From Sphingobium sufflavum (lineage in GTDB: Bacteria > Pseudomonadota > Alphaproteobacteria > Sphingomonadales > Sphingomonadaceae), in contig NZ_JAJSSH010000007.1 in the NCBI RefSeq assembly GCF_021403115.1, positions 1 to 64,000 of the forward strand: 64,000 nt of DNA, given 5' to 3'. Below, piece after piece: positions 52,997 through 63,631 of this stretch (position 1 is its first letter; the number at the start of each line of letters is the position of its first letter). A model generated the notes under the pieces. The model searched no databases, had not been told where the DNA came from, and saw only the letters and a program-made list of their open reading frames with translations. A program made the translations under genes and the position numbers.

Positions 52997-54247
52997 TCAG
53001 TTCGTTATGGTCGCCTGCGACGATGCGGGCGCGGCGACCGGGGCGACTGCCGCCACCTTTGCCGGGTCGATGCGCCCCGCGATCTTGTTCACCTTTGCCC
53101 CCGGCATCGCGAACTGGGTGCCCTGGATGACCACCTCGTCCTGCGCCGTGATGCCGGATCGGATGACGCGCAGGCCACCGGCCAGTGCACCGACCTCGAC
53201 CGGCCTGACCGCGACGGTCCCGTCCTTCGCCACGACATAGACGATCTTGCGCGCCTGATCGGTGACGACCGCGCCGTCCGGCACCAACAGCGCCCGGTGC
53301 GGCGCGCCGCCGTTCAGCCGCATGTTGCCGAACATGCCGGGAACCAGAAAGCCGCCCGCATTGGCGACCACCGCCCGGCCCCGGATCGTGCCGGACCCAT
53401 TGTCGATGGCGTTGTCGGTGAAGTCGACATGGCCCTTCCACTTATACTCCGCCTCGTCCTGAAGACGGATTTCGACCTGGCCGGCGGCGTCCTTCTGCCG
53501 CTGATGCTTCAGCAGCAGCGCCTCGGACCCGTTGAAGCTGAAATAGATCGGGTCGAGCGCGTTGATCGTCGTCATGACGGTCGCACCGGCGGCGGTATCG
53601 CCCGCCACCAGATTGCCGACATCGACGCGGCGGTCGGAGATGCGGCCCGTGATCGGCGCGCGGATATGGGCGAACTCGACGTTCAGCCGCTGCGCCCGCA
53701 CCGTCGCCTGCGCGGCGGCCAGTTGCGCCTGTCCCGACTGGACGCGCGCCCGCAGCGTGTCGATCTCCTCCGCGCTCACCGCCTGGTCGGCGATCAGGCG
53801 GCTGGCCCGCGCCAGTTCCGCCCGCGCCAGATTGACCGTGGTGGCGGCGGCGGCGGCCTGCGCCTGCGACTGGTCCAGCACGGCGGTGAAGGGGCGCGGG
53901 TCGATGGTGAAGAGCAATTGCCCCTTCTGCACCACGTCGCCGTCCTTGAAATGGATACCGACGAGCTGGCCGGAGACGCGCGGGCGCACCTCCACGGCCT
54001 TGCTCGCCTCGAACCGGCCGACATAATCGTCCCAATCGGTGACCATGCGCGACAGCGGGTGCGACACGGTGACCGATGCGGGCGGCGGCGCGGCCGGGGC
54101 AGGCGCCGCGCCGAACCAGCGCATCAACAGATAGACCAGCGCCAGCCCGATGACCGGCAGGATCAGATACGCCTTTTTCCACCGCGCCTGACCGGCCGCC
54201 GAGTCCTGCTCCGCGCTCGAATCGGCTTTCACCTTGGAAAGATACAT
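52997..54247 (-). CDS. RND efflux periplasmic adaptor (MexA/AcrA family), pump 2
   Basis: Protein of 416 residues. Unlike the adaptor of pump 1 it has no lipobox: an N-terminal charged stretch and one membrane anchor (AYLILPVIGLALVYLLMRWF) hold it to the inner membrane. It has a lipoyl region (VRPRVSGQLVGIHFKDGDVV), a long Ala/Gln-rich hairpin, and a beta-barrel (APITGRISDRRVDVGN). It is first gene of the pump operon, 104 bases before the permease. Confidence 0.92.
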   Translation of the reverse strand: MYLSKVKADSSAEQDSAAGQARWKKAYLILPVIGLALVYLLMRWFGAAPAPAAPPPASVTVSHPLSRMVTDWDDYVGRFEASKAVEVRPRVSGQLVGIHFKDGDVVQKGQLLFTIDPRPFTAVLDQSQAQAAAAATTVNLARAELARASRLIADQAVSAEEIDTLRARVQSGQAQLAAAQATVRAQRLNVEFAHIRAPITGRISDRRVDVGNLVAGDTAAGATVMTTINALDPIYFSFNGSEALLLKHQRQKDAAGQVEIRLQDEAEYKWKGHVDFTDNAIDNGSGTIRGRAVVANAGGFLVPGMFGNMRLNGGAPHRALLVPDGAVVTDQARKIVYVVAKDGTVAVRPVEVGALAGGLRVIRSGITAQDEVVIQGTQFAMPGAKVNKIAGRIDPAKVAAVAPVAAPASSQATITN

Positions 54248-54283
54248 GGAATCGCCCGCCTTTATGCTACGGTTATGTTACTA

Positions 54284-54315
54284 ACCGGTACGTCTCTTGC
54301 GGCCTACGTACCGAT
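54284..54315. promoter_or_regulatory. candidate TetR operator between pump 2 and its repressor
   Basis: ACCGGTACGT (54284-54293) and ACGTACCGAT (54306-54315) are 10-base arms with one mismatch, separated by 12 bases. On + a TTGCGG (54297-54302) with TACATC 17 bases later overlaps the site, giving a plausible tetR promoter blocked by the repressor. The pump operon starts 37 bases away on the other strand. Confidence 0.6.
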
Positions 54316-54358
54316 CTGTTACATCCTCGTCAAGCAATGAGGATATGGACGTCATGCA

Positions 54359-55024
54359 ATGGCGATAAAGATTGACTCCTTTTGTGATTGTGGACCCGGT
54401 TCTGTAAAGAAAACAGCGGCTTCGAAGATTTTCGAGACCGCCAAGGATCTGTTCTACAAACGCGGCGTGCGCGATGTGGGCGTTGACGAAATCGTCGCGG
54501 GCGCGGGCGTGACCAAGCCGAGTCTGTATCGCGCCTACCGGTCGAAGGACGATCTGGTCGCCGCCTGTCTTCAGGAAAGCGCCGACGACGGACGCGCCGC
54601 GGTCGACGCCGCCGTCAAGGCCGCCGGTCCCTGCCCCCGCGACAAGTTGCGCGCCATCGTCGCCCATTTCGCGGAAAAGATCGGCTGCGTCGAATTTCGC
54701 GGCTGCCTCATCAGCAATGTCGCGGTCGAACTGCCCGAACCCGATCATCCGGGCCGCATCATCCTGCGAAGCTGTAAGACGGACCTGCGCGGGCTGATGG
54801 TCGACATCTGCCGGGATCTGCACGTCGACGACCCGGATGCGCTGGCCAACGGCCTGATGCTGGTGATCGAGGGGGCGATGGCCAGCCATCATATCTTTGG
54901 CAGCCAGGGTCCGGCGCTGGCCCTTACCCCGACCTGCGAGACGCTGATCCGGGCGCACCTGCCCGACGGTTTCCCGCTCGGCGTCCCCCCGCGCGGGTCC
55001 GTGCGGATTGCTGCATCGCAATAG
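54359..55024 (+). CDS. TetR family transcriptional repressor
   Basis: Protein of 221 residues. The N-terminal helix-turn-helix is at about 20-65 (AKDLFYKRGVRDVGVDEIVA, GAGVTKPSLYRAYRSKDDLV). The C-terminal ligand domain follows, with Cys residues in IGCVEFRGCLIS. It diverges from the pump 2 operon with an inverted repeat between them, so it probably represses the pump and itself until a toxic ligand binds. Confidence 0.92.
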   Translation: MAIKIDSFCDCGPGSVKKTAASKIFETAKDLFYKRGVRDVGVDEIVAGAGVTKPSLYRAYRSKDDLVAACLQESADDGRAAVDAAVKAAGPCPRDKLRAIVAHFAEKIGCVEFRGCLISNVAVELPEPDHPGRIILRSCKTDLRGLMVDICRDLHVDDPDALANGLMLVIEGAMASHHIFGSQGPALALTPTCETLIRAHLPDGFPLGVPPRGSVRIAASQ

Positions 55025-55081
55025 GCCGCACGCGATAGGCCACCCCGCGCCGGGCAGGCGGTCCCGCTCCCACCCCGCGTG

Positions 55082-55129
55082 CCGGGCGGGCGACGGGGCT
55101 TGCGGACCGCCGCCCGCCCGGCCTAGAAT
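55082..55129 (+). promoter_or_regulatory. large hairpin overlapping a promoter for the LuxR-type gene
   Basis: CCGGGCGGGCG (55082-55092) and CGCCCGCCCGG (55111-55121) are perfect 11-base arms. TTGCGG (55100-55105) and TAGAAT (55124-55129), 18 bases apart, look like a promoter whose spacer is the right arm. It could instead be the terminator of tetR. Confidence 0.4.
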
Positions 55130-55238
55130 CCCCCGCCTGCACGCTGTTTCCGCCGGGAATTTTTCACCTCTACCGGCTCCGCGCCGCCGCCACTCGCGTT
55201 GTCTTTTCGCCGCCACCTGCCCTGGGGAATCCGATTTC

Positions 55239-56342
55239 TTGGACAGCCGCCTTCTTCAACTCGCGGATGGATTTGCGTCCGCCGCCATCGACCCATCCCA
55301 ATGGATGGGCGCGCTGCGGTTGCTGGCCGATGCGACCGGATCGGCGCGGGGTCAGTTGATCGGCGTGGGCGGCGATGCCTCCATCCCGTTCAACTGGGTC
55401 CATGATTTCCCGCCCGACGCCCATGACCTGTTTCGCGACATGGATGGCGGCAACCCGCACATCAATCCCCGCATCGCCGCCGCGATCGGCGCGCCGCTGC
55501 TGGAGGTGCGCAGCGAGGCGCATTACCAGCGGGCGCGACCCCTGCTGAAATCCGAAATCTATCTGGATTTCTGCCGCGACTATGACATTTCCCACGGTTG
55601 CCAGACCAAATTGTTCGAAGGGGACGGCGGGATCGTCGGCCTTGCCGTCCTGCGCACCGAACGGGACGGGCCCAGCACGGCGGAGCAGCGCGCGCTGTTC
55701 GCCGCCGTCGCCCCCTTCGTGCGCAGCGCCGTCCGCATGCAGATGGCGCTGGAGCGGGACGGGCCGAAACTGATGACGGGCGCGCTCGAAACCGTGTCCG
55801 CCGCCGCCTTCATCTGCAACCGCGCCGGGCGCGTGCTGGCCCATACGGCGGCGGCGGAGCAATTGCTGGACGGGGGCCGGATCGGCATCGGCGCCGGGCT
55901 GCTGCGCGTGCCAGGCCATGCGATGCAGGACCGGCTGGCGCGAGCGTTGGCGCGCCACGGCGGCCCGCTCCCCCTCCCGCTGGAATCGCTGGTGCTGGAG
56001 GACCGGGCGAACGGCGGACCGCCGCTGCTGCTCGACATCGTCGCCATGCCGCGCGGGCCATGGCGGTTCGATTTCGATACCCGCATCATGGTCGTCGTGC
56101 GCGGCGCGGACCGCTGGCACGGTTCGGCGTCGGCCGTGCTTCAGGGCATCTATGGCCTGTCCCCCGCGGAGGCGGACATCGCGCTGCGCCTCGCCCGTGG
56201 CCAGCCGCGCGAAACGGTGGCGGAGGAGCGGCGCGCCCGCCTCGAAACCATCCGCTCGCAGATCAAGGCGATCTTCGCCAAGCTGGGCGTGACGCGGGAG
56301 GTGGAACTGGTCGTCATGCTCGGCCAGTTGTTGCGCGACTGA
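55239..56342 (+). CDS. LuxR family transcriptional regulator
   Basis: Protein of 367 residues from a TTG start at 55239, preceded by gggga. The N-terminal 290 residues look like a PAS-like sensor region ([32 protein letters not shown]). The C-terminal LuxR helix-turn-helix is [18 protein letters not shown], followed by [17 protein letters not shown]. It has no autoinducer-binding signature and no receiver domain. fumC lies 85 bases downstream on the same strand. Target genes unknown. Confidence 0.85.
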   Translation: MDSRLLQLADGFASAAIDPSQWMGALRLLADATGSARGQLIGVGGDASIPFNWVHDFPPDAHDLFRDMDGGNPHINPRIAAAIGAPLLEVRSEAHYQRARPLLKSEIYLDFCRDYDISHGCQTKLFEGDGGIVGLAVLRTERDGPSTAEQRALFAAVAPFVRSAVRMQMALERDGPKLMTGALETVSAAAFICNRAGRVLAHTAAAEQLLDGGRIGIGAGLLRVPGHAMQDRLARALARHGGPLPLPLESLVLEDRANGGPPLLLDIVAMPRGPWRFDFDTRIMVVVRGADRWHGSASAVLQGIYGLSPAEADIALRLARGQPRETVAEERRARLETIRSQIKAIFAKLGVTREVELVVMLGQLLRD

Positions 56343-56427
56343 GGCGGGAACCGCCCCGCCCCCTCCCGCCGGTCGTCCCCCGCGCCTATATGGGGAGCAG
56401 ACCTTTCCGCCAGTCCTGGAGAAGCGC

Positions 56428-57810
<1,383 letters not shown>

Positions 57811-57843
57811 GAAGTTTGGGGCGAGGCGGGTTTCGACCATTTC

Positions 57844-57864
57844 TCCCCTATGCAGGATAGGGGA
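57844..57864. terminator. hairpin between fumC and the response-regulator gene
   Basis: TCCCCTAT (57844-57851) and ATAGGGGA (57857-57864) with a 5-base loop, between convergent genes. No T run. Confidence 0.55.
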
Positions 57865-57906
57865 AGAAGAGCCAGCTGTCTGCCACCCATCCCGCCCCTC
57901 TCCCCC

Positions 57907-58440
57907 CTACCGCACGGGCCGTTTCTCCAGCTTGCGCGCCAATGTCCGCCGGTGCATGCCCAGCCGCCGCGCCGCCTCCGATATGTTGAAGTCCGTCTCC
58001 ACCAATGTCTGGTGGATATGCTCCCACTCCACCGTCTTGATGGAGGATTGCCGGCCGTCCAGCGGCGCATCCGGGTCGCCGTCCGCGCGGGCGAAGGCGG
58101 CCTCTATGTCGTCGGTGTTGGACGGCTTGGCCAGATAATAGCTGGCACCCAGCTTGATCGCCTCCACCGCCGTCGCGATGCTGGCGAAGCCAGTCAGGAC
58201 CACGATCTTCATCCCCGCGTCCAGCGCGCGCAACGTCTGGACGCAGGCGAGGCCCGACGCGCCGCCCAGTTTCAGGTCCACCACCGCATAGCCGGGCCGC
58301 TCCGTGCCCAGCAGCACGGCCAGATCGTCCGGGCTGGCCGCGGTCAGCACGCGATAGCCGCGCCGCTCGAACGAGCGTTTGAGCGTGCGGGCAAAGGCGG
58401 CGTCATCCTCCACGATGACCAGAAGGGGTTGGTCGCTCAT
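57907..58440 (-). CDS. regA: RegA/PrrA/ActR-type response regulator
   Basis: Protein of 177 residues. The receiver has acidic residues in IVEDDAAF, phospho-acceptor Asp in AVVDLKLG, Thr in VVLTGFA and Lys in LAKPSN. A Fis-type helix-turn-helix ends the protein (NISEAARRLGMHRRTLARKL), the characteristic C terminus of RegA. It controls redox-responsive genes such as respiration, nitrogen or photosynthesis in relatives. It overlaps the kinase gene by four bases. The symbol follows the family; actual targets are unknown. Confidence 0.9.
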   Translation of the reverse strand: MSDQPLLVIVEDDAAFARTLKRSFERRGYRVLTAASPDDLAVLLGTERPGYAVVDLKLGGASGLACVQTLRALDAGMKIVVLTGFASIATAVEAIKLGASYYLAKPSNTDDIEAAFARADGDPDAPLDGRQSSIKTVEWEHIHQTLVETDFNISEAARRLGMHRRTLARKLEKRPVR

Positions 58441-59762
58441 TGCGGGGCCTCCAGATGATAGGACAGGCTGTCGAGGGGGAGGGTCACGCGGACCATCGCG
58501 CCGCCCTCCGCCCGGTTGCTCGCGCTGGCCTCGCCGCCCAGCTTGCGCACCATGTTGACGAGGAGGAAGAGGCCGAGGCCCCCGCCCGGCTTGCCCTTGG
58601 TCGAACGATAGGGCTGGCCGAAACCCGCCAGTATCTCCGCCGCGAAGCCGGGGCCATGGTCGGTGATGGTCAGGATCAGTCGGTCCTGATCGCGCGATGC
58701 GGCGACCCCGATCCAGCCGGGCGAAACCTCCGCCGCATTGTCCAGCGCATTGGCGATCACCTGCCGCAGGGCGGGGTCGGAGACGATCGCGACATCCTCC
58801 CCAAAGTCGTCGTCCAGCACGGCGGCGGGCCAGCCCGCGACGAGGCTGTGCAGGAACCGGCGGACGGTGGTGAATTCGGGCGCGGTGCCGCGCGCCTCCC
58901 CCGCCGACATCAATATACCGCTGACGATGGTCTTGCACCGATGGACGGCGGCGGCCATGTCGGCCAGATCCTCCTGCATCTCCGGGTCGGCGTCGAACCG
59001 GTCCATGTCGCGCCAGTCGCCGATCAGCACGGAAAGGGAAGCGAGCGGCGTGCCCAGTTCATGCGCCGCGCCCGACGCGAGCAGGCCCATGCGGACGATA
59101 TGATCCTCCTCCACCGCGCGCTGGCGTATGGCGGCGAGGGCGGCGTCGCGCTCCTGCAAATTGCGGGCGATACGCGCGACGAACAGGACCAGCAGGACCG
59201 CGATCAGCGCAAAGCAGACGAGGCTGCCCCGGATATAAAGCCCCAGTGGATCGGCGGCATAGGCGGTGGGCAAGGCCAGCGGCCGGGACTCCACGGCGAG
59301 CAGCGCGAGCGCGGCCAGCGCGGCGGCGACGATGCCCCAGGAGGATCGCGGCCGCAGCAGGATCGCGCCGATCACCACCTGAAGCAGGAAGAGCGAGGCG
59401 AAGGGATTGGTCAGCCCGCCGCTGTGATAGAGTTGCCAGGCGAGCGCGGCCACATCCAGCAGCAGGGCGGCGGTCAGTTCGCCATTGGACACCGACCGGC
59501 GGCGGCGGCGCAGGATCAGCATGGTCGCGACATTGACCAGCGCCAGCACGGCGGGCGCGAGCATGAGCGGCAGCAGGCGCAGGTCGATCCGCATCCCCTC
59601 CTGCACCACGGCGATGGTGATGAGCTGCCCCCCGACCGCGATCCAGCGGAGCTGCACCAGCAATTCCATGTTCCGCCAGCCTGCGTCGGGCACGGACGGG
59701 GCGCGAAGGGACCGGGGGTTGCCCATGGCCGGGGTGGTGCCGGACGGGTGGATATTGTGCAT
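58437..59762 (-). CDS. regB: RegB/PrrB/ActS-type sensor histidine kinase
   Basis: Protein of 441 residues. Six membrane helices at about 35-215 include the quinone-sensing motif GGLTNPF. The phospho-acceptor His is in SGAAHELGTPLASL and the redox-active Cys is probably that in VHRCKTIVSG. The ATPase motifs are NALDNAAE, DHGPGF and GGGLGLF. It senses the redox state through quinones and the Cys, then phosphorylates the partner regulator. It may start later than 59762, since the first 30 residues are not conserved-looking. Confidence 0.92.
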   Translation of the reverse strand: MHNIHPSGTTPAMGNPRSLRAPSVPDAGWRNMELLVQLRWIAVGGQLITIAVVQEGMRIDLRLLPLMLAPAVLALVNVATMLILRRRRRSVSNGELTAALLLDVAALAWQLYHSGGLTNPFASLFLLQVVIGAILLRPRSSWGIVAAALAALALLAVESRPLALPTAYAADPLGLYIRGSLVCFALIAVLLVLFVARIARNLQERDAALAAIRQRAVEEDHIVRMGLLASGAAHELGTPLASLSVLIGDWRDMDRFDADPEMQEDLADMAAAVHRCKTIVSGILMSAGEARGTAPEFTTVRRFLHSLVAGWPAAVLDDDFGEDVAIVSDPALRQVIANALDNAAEVSPGWIGVAASRDQDRLILTITDHGPGFAAEILAGFGQPYRSTKGKPGGGLGLFLLVNMVRKLGGEASASNRAEGGAMVRVTLPLDSLSYHLEAPQ

Positions 59763-59891
59763 GGCCTGCCTGTTCCTGCCCCTGATCTTGCCGTGCGGCC
59801 GGGCTTAGGCCGGTTGGGCCGTGGGGGAAAGGGGGTGTAGACTGGGTATGCGCATCGGAGATTCGCGCGATGCTATTGGATTGCAGACATT

Positions 59892-60455
59892 GTGACGTCG
59901 GGGATATCGCCCCGCTTGAGAGAAGGGCAACGCAAGGATCGAACAATATTGGACGTGACCTATGAGAAAATGAGCGGCTCTCTGGGATCGTTACTGCTGC
60001 TCTGGGCGGCAATCGAGCGATCTGCGCGCGAGGAAATCATTCATGTCCATGGATGCCTGCCAAAGTCGGCCTATGGAATAGCCGCCGTCTTGCGCACTTG
60101 GGAAAGCATGGTGACTGCAAGGCAGCCGGTTGTCCCGCTGCGCCTGTTGCTGGCCGCGACGCTGCGCGCTCAACTCGAAGGGGCGCTCACCCTTCGTAAT
60201 GGCATATGCCACGGGTTGAATGGCATTTCCTCGGCGCATGGCGATACGCCTGCGACAGTGCAGTGGGAAATGAATGGGGCAAAACAGTCCATGTCCTGGG
60301 ATGACCTGCAGGCGTCCCTTGGCTGGCTGTCCAAAGTTCCCGCCGCCATCGCCATAATATCCGACCGATCGAGCCTGGAGACGGGGCTGTTGGATACTAT
60401 CGAAAACCGGCGTTGGTGGCGGGTGGAATTTGCCCTTGATGTGCCAGAAGGATGA
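59892..60455 (+). CDS. protein of unknown function
   Basis: Protein of up to 187 residues from GTG 59892; GTG 59955 and ATG 59970 are later possibilities and none has a strong ribosome site. It is mostly helical, with no membrane segment or signal peptide (GSLLLLWAAIERSAREEIIH, LRLLLAATLRAQLEGALTLR). RNGICHGLNGIS contains an Arg-Asn-x-x-x-His-like pattern seen in some nucleotidyl-transferase-partner (HEPN-like) proteins. Codon use is somewhat less GC-biased than the neighbours. No close family recognised. Confidence 0.55.
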   Translation: MTSGISPRLREGQRKDRTILDVTYEKMSGSLGSLLLLWAAIERSAREEIIHVHGCLPKSAYGIAAVLRTWESMVTARQPVVPLRLLLAATLRAQLEGALTLRNGICHGLNGISSAHGDTPATVQWEMNGAKQSMSWDDLQASLGWLSKVPAAIAIISDRSSLETGLLDTIENRRWWRVEFALDVPEG

Positions 60456-61063
60456 CTGTTTTCATGCCCTGATCCGCCAAGGATTCGCAACTTCACCTCC
60501 ATTCATATTCGTCATTGCGAGCGCAGCGAACCGCAAGCGCGCGAAACCCAACCCATCCACGAGCGCGACATGATTTCGCGCACCCAGAAGAGTCGAATTC
60601 CGATGGTCCGCTCCACCAGCCGGCATCGCGGCGAAGAGCGGCTATTTTCTATCCTTCCCCCAGAAAAATCTTTGCCCGGTCTATCCTGCCCCGGCGAACC
60701 CGCGCCGGTTGGCCCGCCATGCCTGCCGTTCGGCCACGTCGTGCCTTTTTCCGTGGCAATGCAGGCCATTGCGAGCGCCCCCCGCCCGCTGTCGAGAGAG
60801 GTTGCAGCCCAGTCTTTCATATGTCTATACTAATGGTAGAGATTTATGGCATGACCCGGTTCCCATGGGAATGGACCATTGTAATCGCACCGTAACATGT
60901 CTGGGCAACAGGCGGCCGGGCGATTGCGCGCACCGATGCATCCATGGACTCGATCCGGGCCGGATGCCGCAGCGCGGGGACTCTGGACAGGAGAGGCTTT
61001 GCCGGGACGGTTGCGTTCCGGTGCAATCATCATGTCATGGATCGCTGAAGGGGGCTCTCGCTT
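60456..61063. other. gene-free stretch with REP-like copy
   Basis: About 600 bases without a supported gene. A 20-base sequence identical to 16841-16860 lies at 60511-60530. A 12-base palindrome TTCCCATGGGAA is at 60860-60871. Open frames here lack ribosome sites. Confidence 0.45.
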
Positions 61064-61324
61064 ATGCAGGAAAATTACGGTCAATTCGGTGTGGCGACGC
61101 TGGTGCAGGGCAAGGGATGCCGGGAGGTCGATCCCCGGCTGGTGGACCGGATGCGCGCCATGGTCACATACCGCACGGACGAGGCGCTGAACGCCCGTTT
61201 CGGCATCAGCTACAACACCTGGCGCAAGCTGATCGCGGGGCAGCCAGTGCGGGCGTCGCTGCTTAACCGACTGGAGGCACGGCTGGACACGCTGGAAGCC
61301 GAAGTGGACGGGGCGCGGCTCTGA
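61064..61324 (+). CDS. small protein with helix-turn-helix-like region
   Basis: Protein of 86 residues from ATG 61064, with aaggggg upstream. The middle (LNARFGISYNTWRKLIAGQP) reads as a Cro/XRE-like helix-turn-helix: a helix, a turn at FGIS, then a recognition helix. RASLLNRLEARLDTLEAEV forms a C-terminal helix, possibly for pairing. A DNA-binding role is inferred from this alone. It stands alone, between gene-free stretches. Confidence 0.65.
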   Translation: MQENYGQFGVATLVQGKGCREVDPRLVDRMRAMVTYRTDEALNARFGISYNTWRKLIAGQPVRASLLNRLEARLDTLEAEVDGARL

Positions 61325-61418
61325 ATTGCGGCCGGAACAGCGGACGGGCACGCCGCGATCAGAGCGGGGGCGATGCAGGGACAGCTTTGTTTCGGGTCAG
61401 TAGCGAACAGTCCCCTGA

Positions 61419-61518
61419 CGTCACCCCGACTTGATTCGGAGTTCCACTTTGTCTTCCGATTTGAATCATTCGAGTGACCGCAAGAGGCAGCGGGCTCCGG
61501 ATCAAGTCCGGGGTGACG
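61419..61518. repeat. intergenic inverted repeat of sphingomonad type
   Basis: cgtcaccccgacttgattcg starts the left arm at 61419. ccggatcaagtccggggtga starts the right arm at 61497. The arms pair over about 21 bases with one mismatch and one bulge. A partial third piece (caagtccggcgtcac) follows. Non-coding. Confidence 0.65.
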
Positions 61519-61580
61519 GGCAAGTCCGGCGTCACAGGGCGGTCAAAGAGCAAACCGCCCGAAAGCCCTGACCAAACTCC

Positions 61581-61799
61581 TCAGTTCACCGGCCCGATCC
61601 GGTCCACGCACAGCAATTTCTTGGAATACATCGCCCCCTCGACCGACACCGCCCGGTCGATCAGATGGGCGGGCGCCATGTCGAGTTCCAGCCACATTTC
61701 CGCGCCATCGTCCTGACGCAGGGCATAGCAATGGTTCTTGAAGATGAGGGTACCGACGGCGTTGCACGGCATGGGCTGTGCAAACTTGGTATCTGTCAT
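61581..61799 (-). CDS. DUF5818-type small protein
   Basis: Protein of 72 residues. GTLIFKNHCYALRQDDGAEM, LIDRAVSVEGA and VDRIGPV follow the order of the small DUF5818-type family: a beta-rich fold with a YALR-D core and a C-terminal VEG...D.I strand pair. gggag precedes the ATG at 61799. Function unknown. It diverges from the riboswitch-controlled cobalt operon. Confidence 0.7.
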   Translation of the reverse strand: MTDTKFAQPMPCNAVGTLIFKNHCYALRQDDGAEMWLELDMAPAHLIDRAVSVEGAMYSKKLLCVDRIGPVN

Positions 61800-62035
61800 G
61801 GACGACTCCCTCGTTGGTCAGTCATCCCCTCCCGTTTGCCCGATCATATGCGCCTTGCGCGCGCTGGCAAGCCCGGCGAGGGGCAGCCTGTCGCCATAGT
61901 GTCATCTTTACCGCCCGGAACCGCAGATAGGCGCGCGACTGTTGCCCCCGTGCATCATCATTCGACCTTGGCAGCGGTCCGCCAAGTCCCTACACAGGCC
62001 GCTGAAGGCAGGCTCCATGGCCCGCCTTCGCTGAT

Positions 62036-62269
62036 CGCGCCGGTGCCCCGCAAGGGGCTTCGAAAGGGAATGTGGTGCGGATGCCCCTCGACAGGTCGGG
62101 GGCGCGTCCCAATCCACGGCTGTCCCTGCAACTGTAAGCGGTGAGTGAGATGCATATCGACCCTGCCATAGCGGCGGGGTCAGCCACTGGGTCGGACGCT
62201 AAATCATGCGAGGCCTGGGAAGGCCGTGCATCGAGCGACGACCCGTGAGCCAGGAGACCTGCCGGCGTC
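62036..62269 (+). ncRNA. cobalamin (B12) riboswitch
   Basis: The conserved cores are present in order: ggtgccccgcaaggggctt, then gaaagggaatgtggtgcgg, then ctgtccctgcaactgtaagc, gccactgggtcgg, and the B12 box agccaggagacctgcc at 62248-62263. cgccgg near the start and ccggcg at 62262-62267 can close the outer stem. It should lower expression of the cobalt-uptake genes downstream when adenosylcobalamin is abundant. Confidence 0.93.
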
Positions 62270-62551
62270 TGGTCGCTCTTGCTCTGGCCCAGGGGTTGGC
62301 CAAGGCACGGTGAAATCCGTCTGGGCGACGAAGGAGCGGCGGGGGCCGCTGTCCCTGTGCGCGCGATGCGTTGCGGCGTCGTGCGGGCATGGAATATCCG
62401 CGTGCGCGGCCCGGCCATCCCGCCGGTCGGCATCGCGGCGGCAGGCCCCGCTTTCGTCACGCCGCAACGGGAGCGCCATCATGATCCCCCATAGCCTGCC
62501 CCGATGCCATCTTTCCCTGACCTCCCCTTCCCGCCACGGAATTTGGCGCGC
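62270..62551. other. leader between riboswitch and cobalt transporter
   Basis: About 280 bases that I cannot assign. Short open frames (for example one ending RERHHDPP) have no ribosome site or known family. It may hold the riboswitch expression platform. A TTGGCA and CTACAC pair at about 61968-61995, upstream of the riboswitch, could be the promoter. Confidence 0.35.
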
Positions 62552-63631
62552 ATGAGCCGCCTCGCCTCCTGGCTCGCCCATCCGCTGGGCCGGCGGATCG
62601 CCGTCCTGAAACTGTTGCTGATCGCCGCCAATGTCGCGGCATGGGCATGGGCCTTCGCGCTGTTCCGCGACCAGCCGCTGATGCTGGGCACCGCCACGCT
62701 CGCCTGGGGCCTCGGCCTGCGCCATGCGGTCGATGCGGACCATATCGCGGCGATCGACAATGTGACGCGCAAGCTGATGCAGGAAGGCCAGCGCCCGATC
62801 ACCGTCGGTTTCTGGTTCGCCATCGGCCATAGCGGCATCGTGCTGATCGCCGCCATGACCATCGCGCTGGCCAGCAGCGCGCTGACCGACGTGGAGGCCG
62901 TGGGCGACATCGGCGGCGTCATCGCCACCGCCGTCTCCGCGCTGTTCCTCTTCGCCATCGCGGGCATGAACCTCGTCATCCTCCGCTCCGTCTGGCGACG
63001 GTTCGACCATGTCCGCCGCGGCGGCGCCTATGTGGAGGAGGATCTCGACCTGTTGCTGGGCAATCGCGGCCTGCTCTCGCGCATCTTCAAACCCCTGTTC
63101 CGGCTGGTCAGCCGCCCGTGGCACATGGCCCCGCTCGGCTTCCTCTTCGGGCTGGGTTTCGACACCGCGACGGAGGTCGCGATCCTCGGCCTCTCCGCCA
63201 GCCAGGCGGCCGACGGCCTCTCCATCGGTACGGTGCTGATCTTCCCGCTGCTGTTCGCCACCGGCATGGCGCTGGTCGACACGCTCGACGGGGTGCTGAT
63301 GCTGGGCGCCTATGAATGGGCGTTCGTGAAGCCCGTGCGCAAACTCTATTACAACATCACCATCACGCTGGTATCGGCCCTTGTCGCCATCGTGATCGGC
63401 GGGATCGAGACGGTCGCCCTGCTCGCCGACAAGCTCGACCTGCACGGCGGCATCTGGTCCGTCGCCACCAACCTTGGCGAGCATTTCAACAGCCTCGGCT
63501 TCGCCATCATCGGCCTGTTCGCGGCCTGCTGGCTGATAAGCTGGTTCATCTATCGCTGGAAACGGTTCGACGAGATAGAAGTCGCGCTGCCCGGCCAGCC
63601 CATCCCCTCCATCGAAGGACAGATTTCATGA
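62552..63631 (+). CDS. NiCoT family nickel/cobalt transporter
   Basis: Protein of 359 residues with about eight membrane helices. The family signature is RHAVDADHIAAIDN (the HAVDADH metal-selectivity motif) and LGFDTATEVAILG. It imports Co2+ or Ni2+; the B12 riboswitch and CobW next door favour cobalt. The ATG at 62552 is preferred to the in-frame ATG at 62504, which has no ribosome site. Its stop overlaps the CobW start (ATGA at 63628). Confidence 0.93.
   Translation: MSRLASWLAHPLGRRIAVLKLLLIAANVAAWAWAFALFRDQPLMLGTATLAWGLGLRHAVDADHIAAIDNVTRKLMQEGQRPITVGFWFAIGHSGIVLIAAMTIALASSALTDVEAVGDIGGVIATAVSALFLFAIAGMNLVILRSVWRRFDHVRRGGAYVEEDLDLLLGNRGLLSRIFKPLFRLVSRPWHMAPLGFLFGLGFDTATEVAILGLSASQAADGLSIGTVLIFPLLFATGMALVDTLDGVLMLGAYEWAFVKPVRKLYYNITITLVSALVAIVIGGIETVALLADKLDLHGGIWSVATNLGEHFNSLGFAIIGLFAACWLISWFIYRWKRFDEIEVALPGQPIPSIEGQIS

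Noticed and set aside
61359-61553. 64-codon minus-strand frame
   Set aside because: It lies inside the inverted-repeat element and encodes repeat-derived sequence.
62279-62494. Small gene downstream of the riboswitch
   Set aside because: No ribosome site and no family resemblance. It is left as part of the leader.
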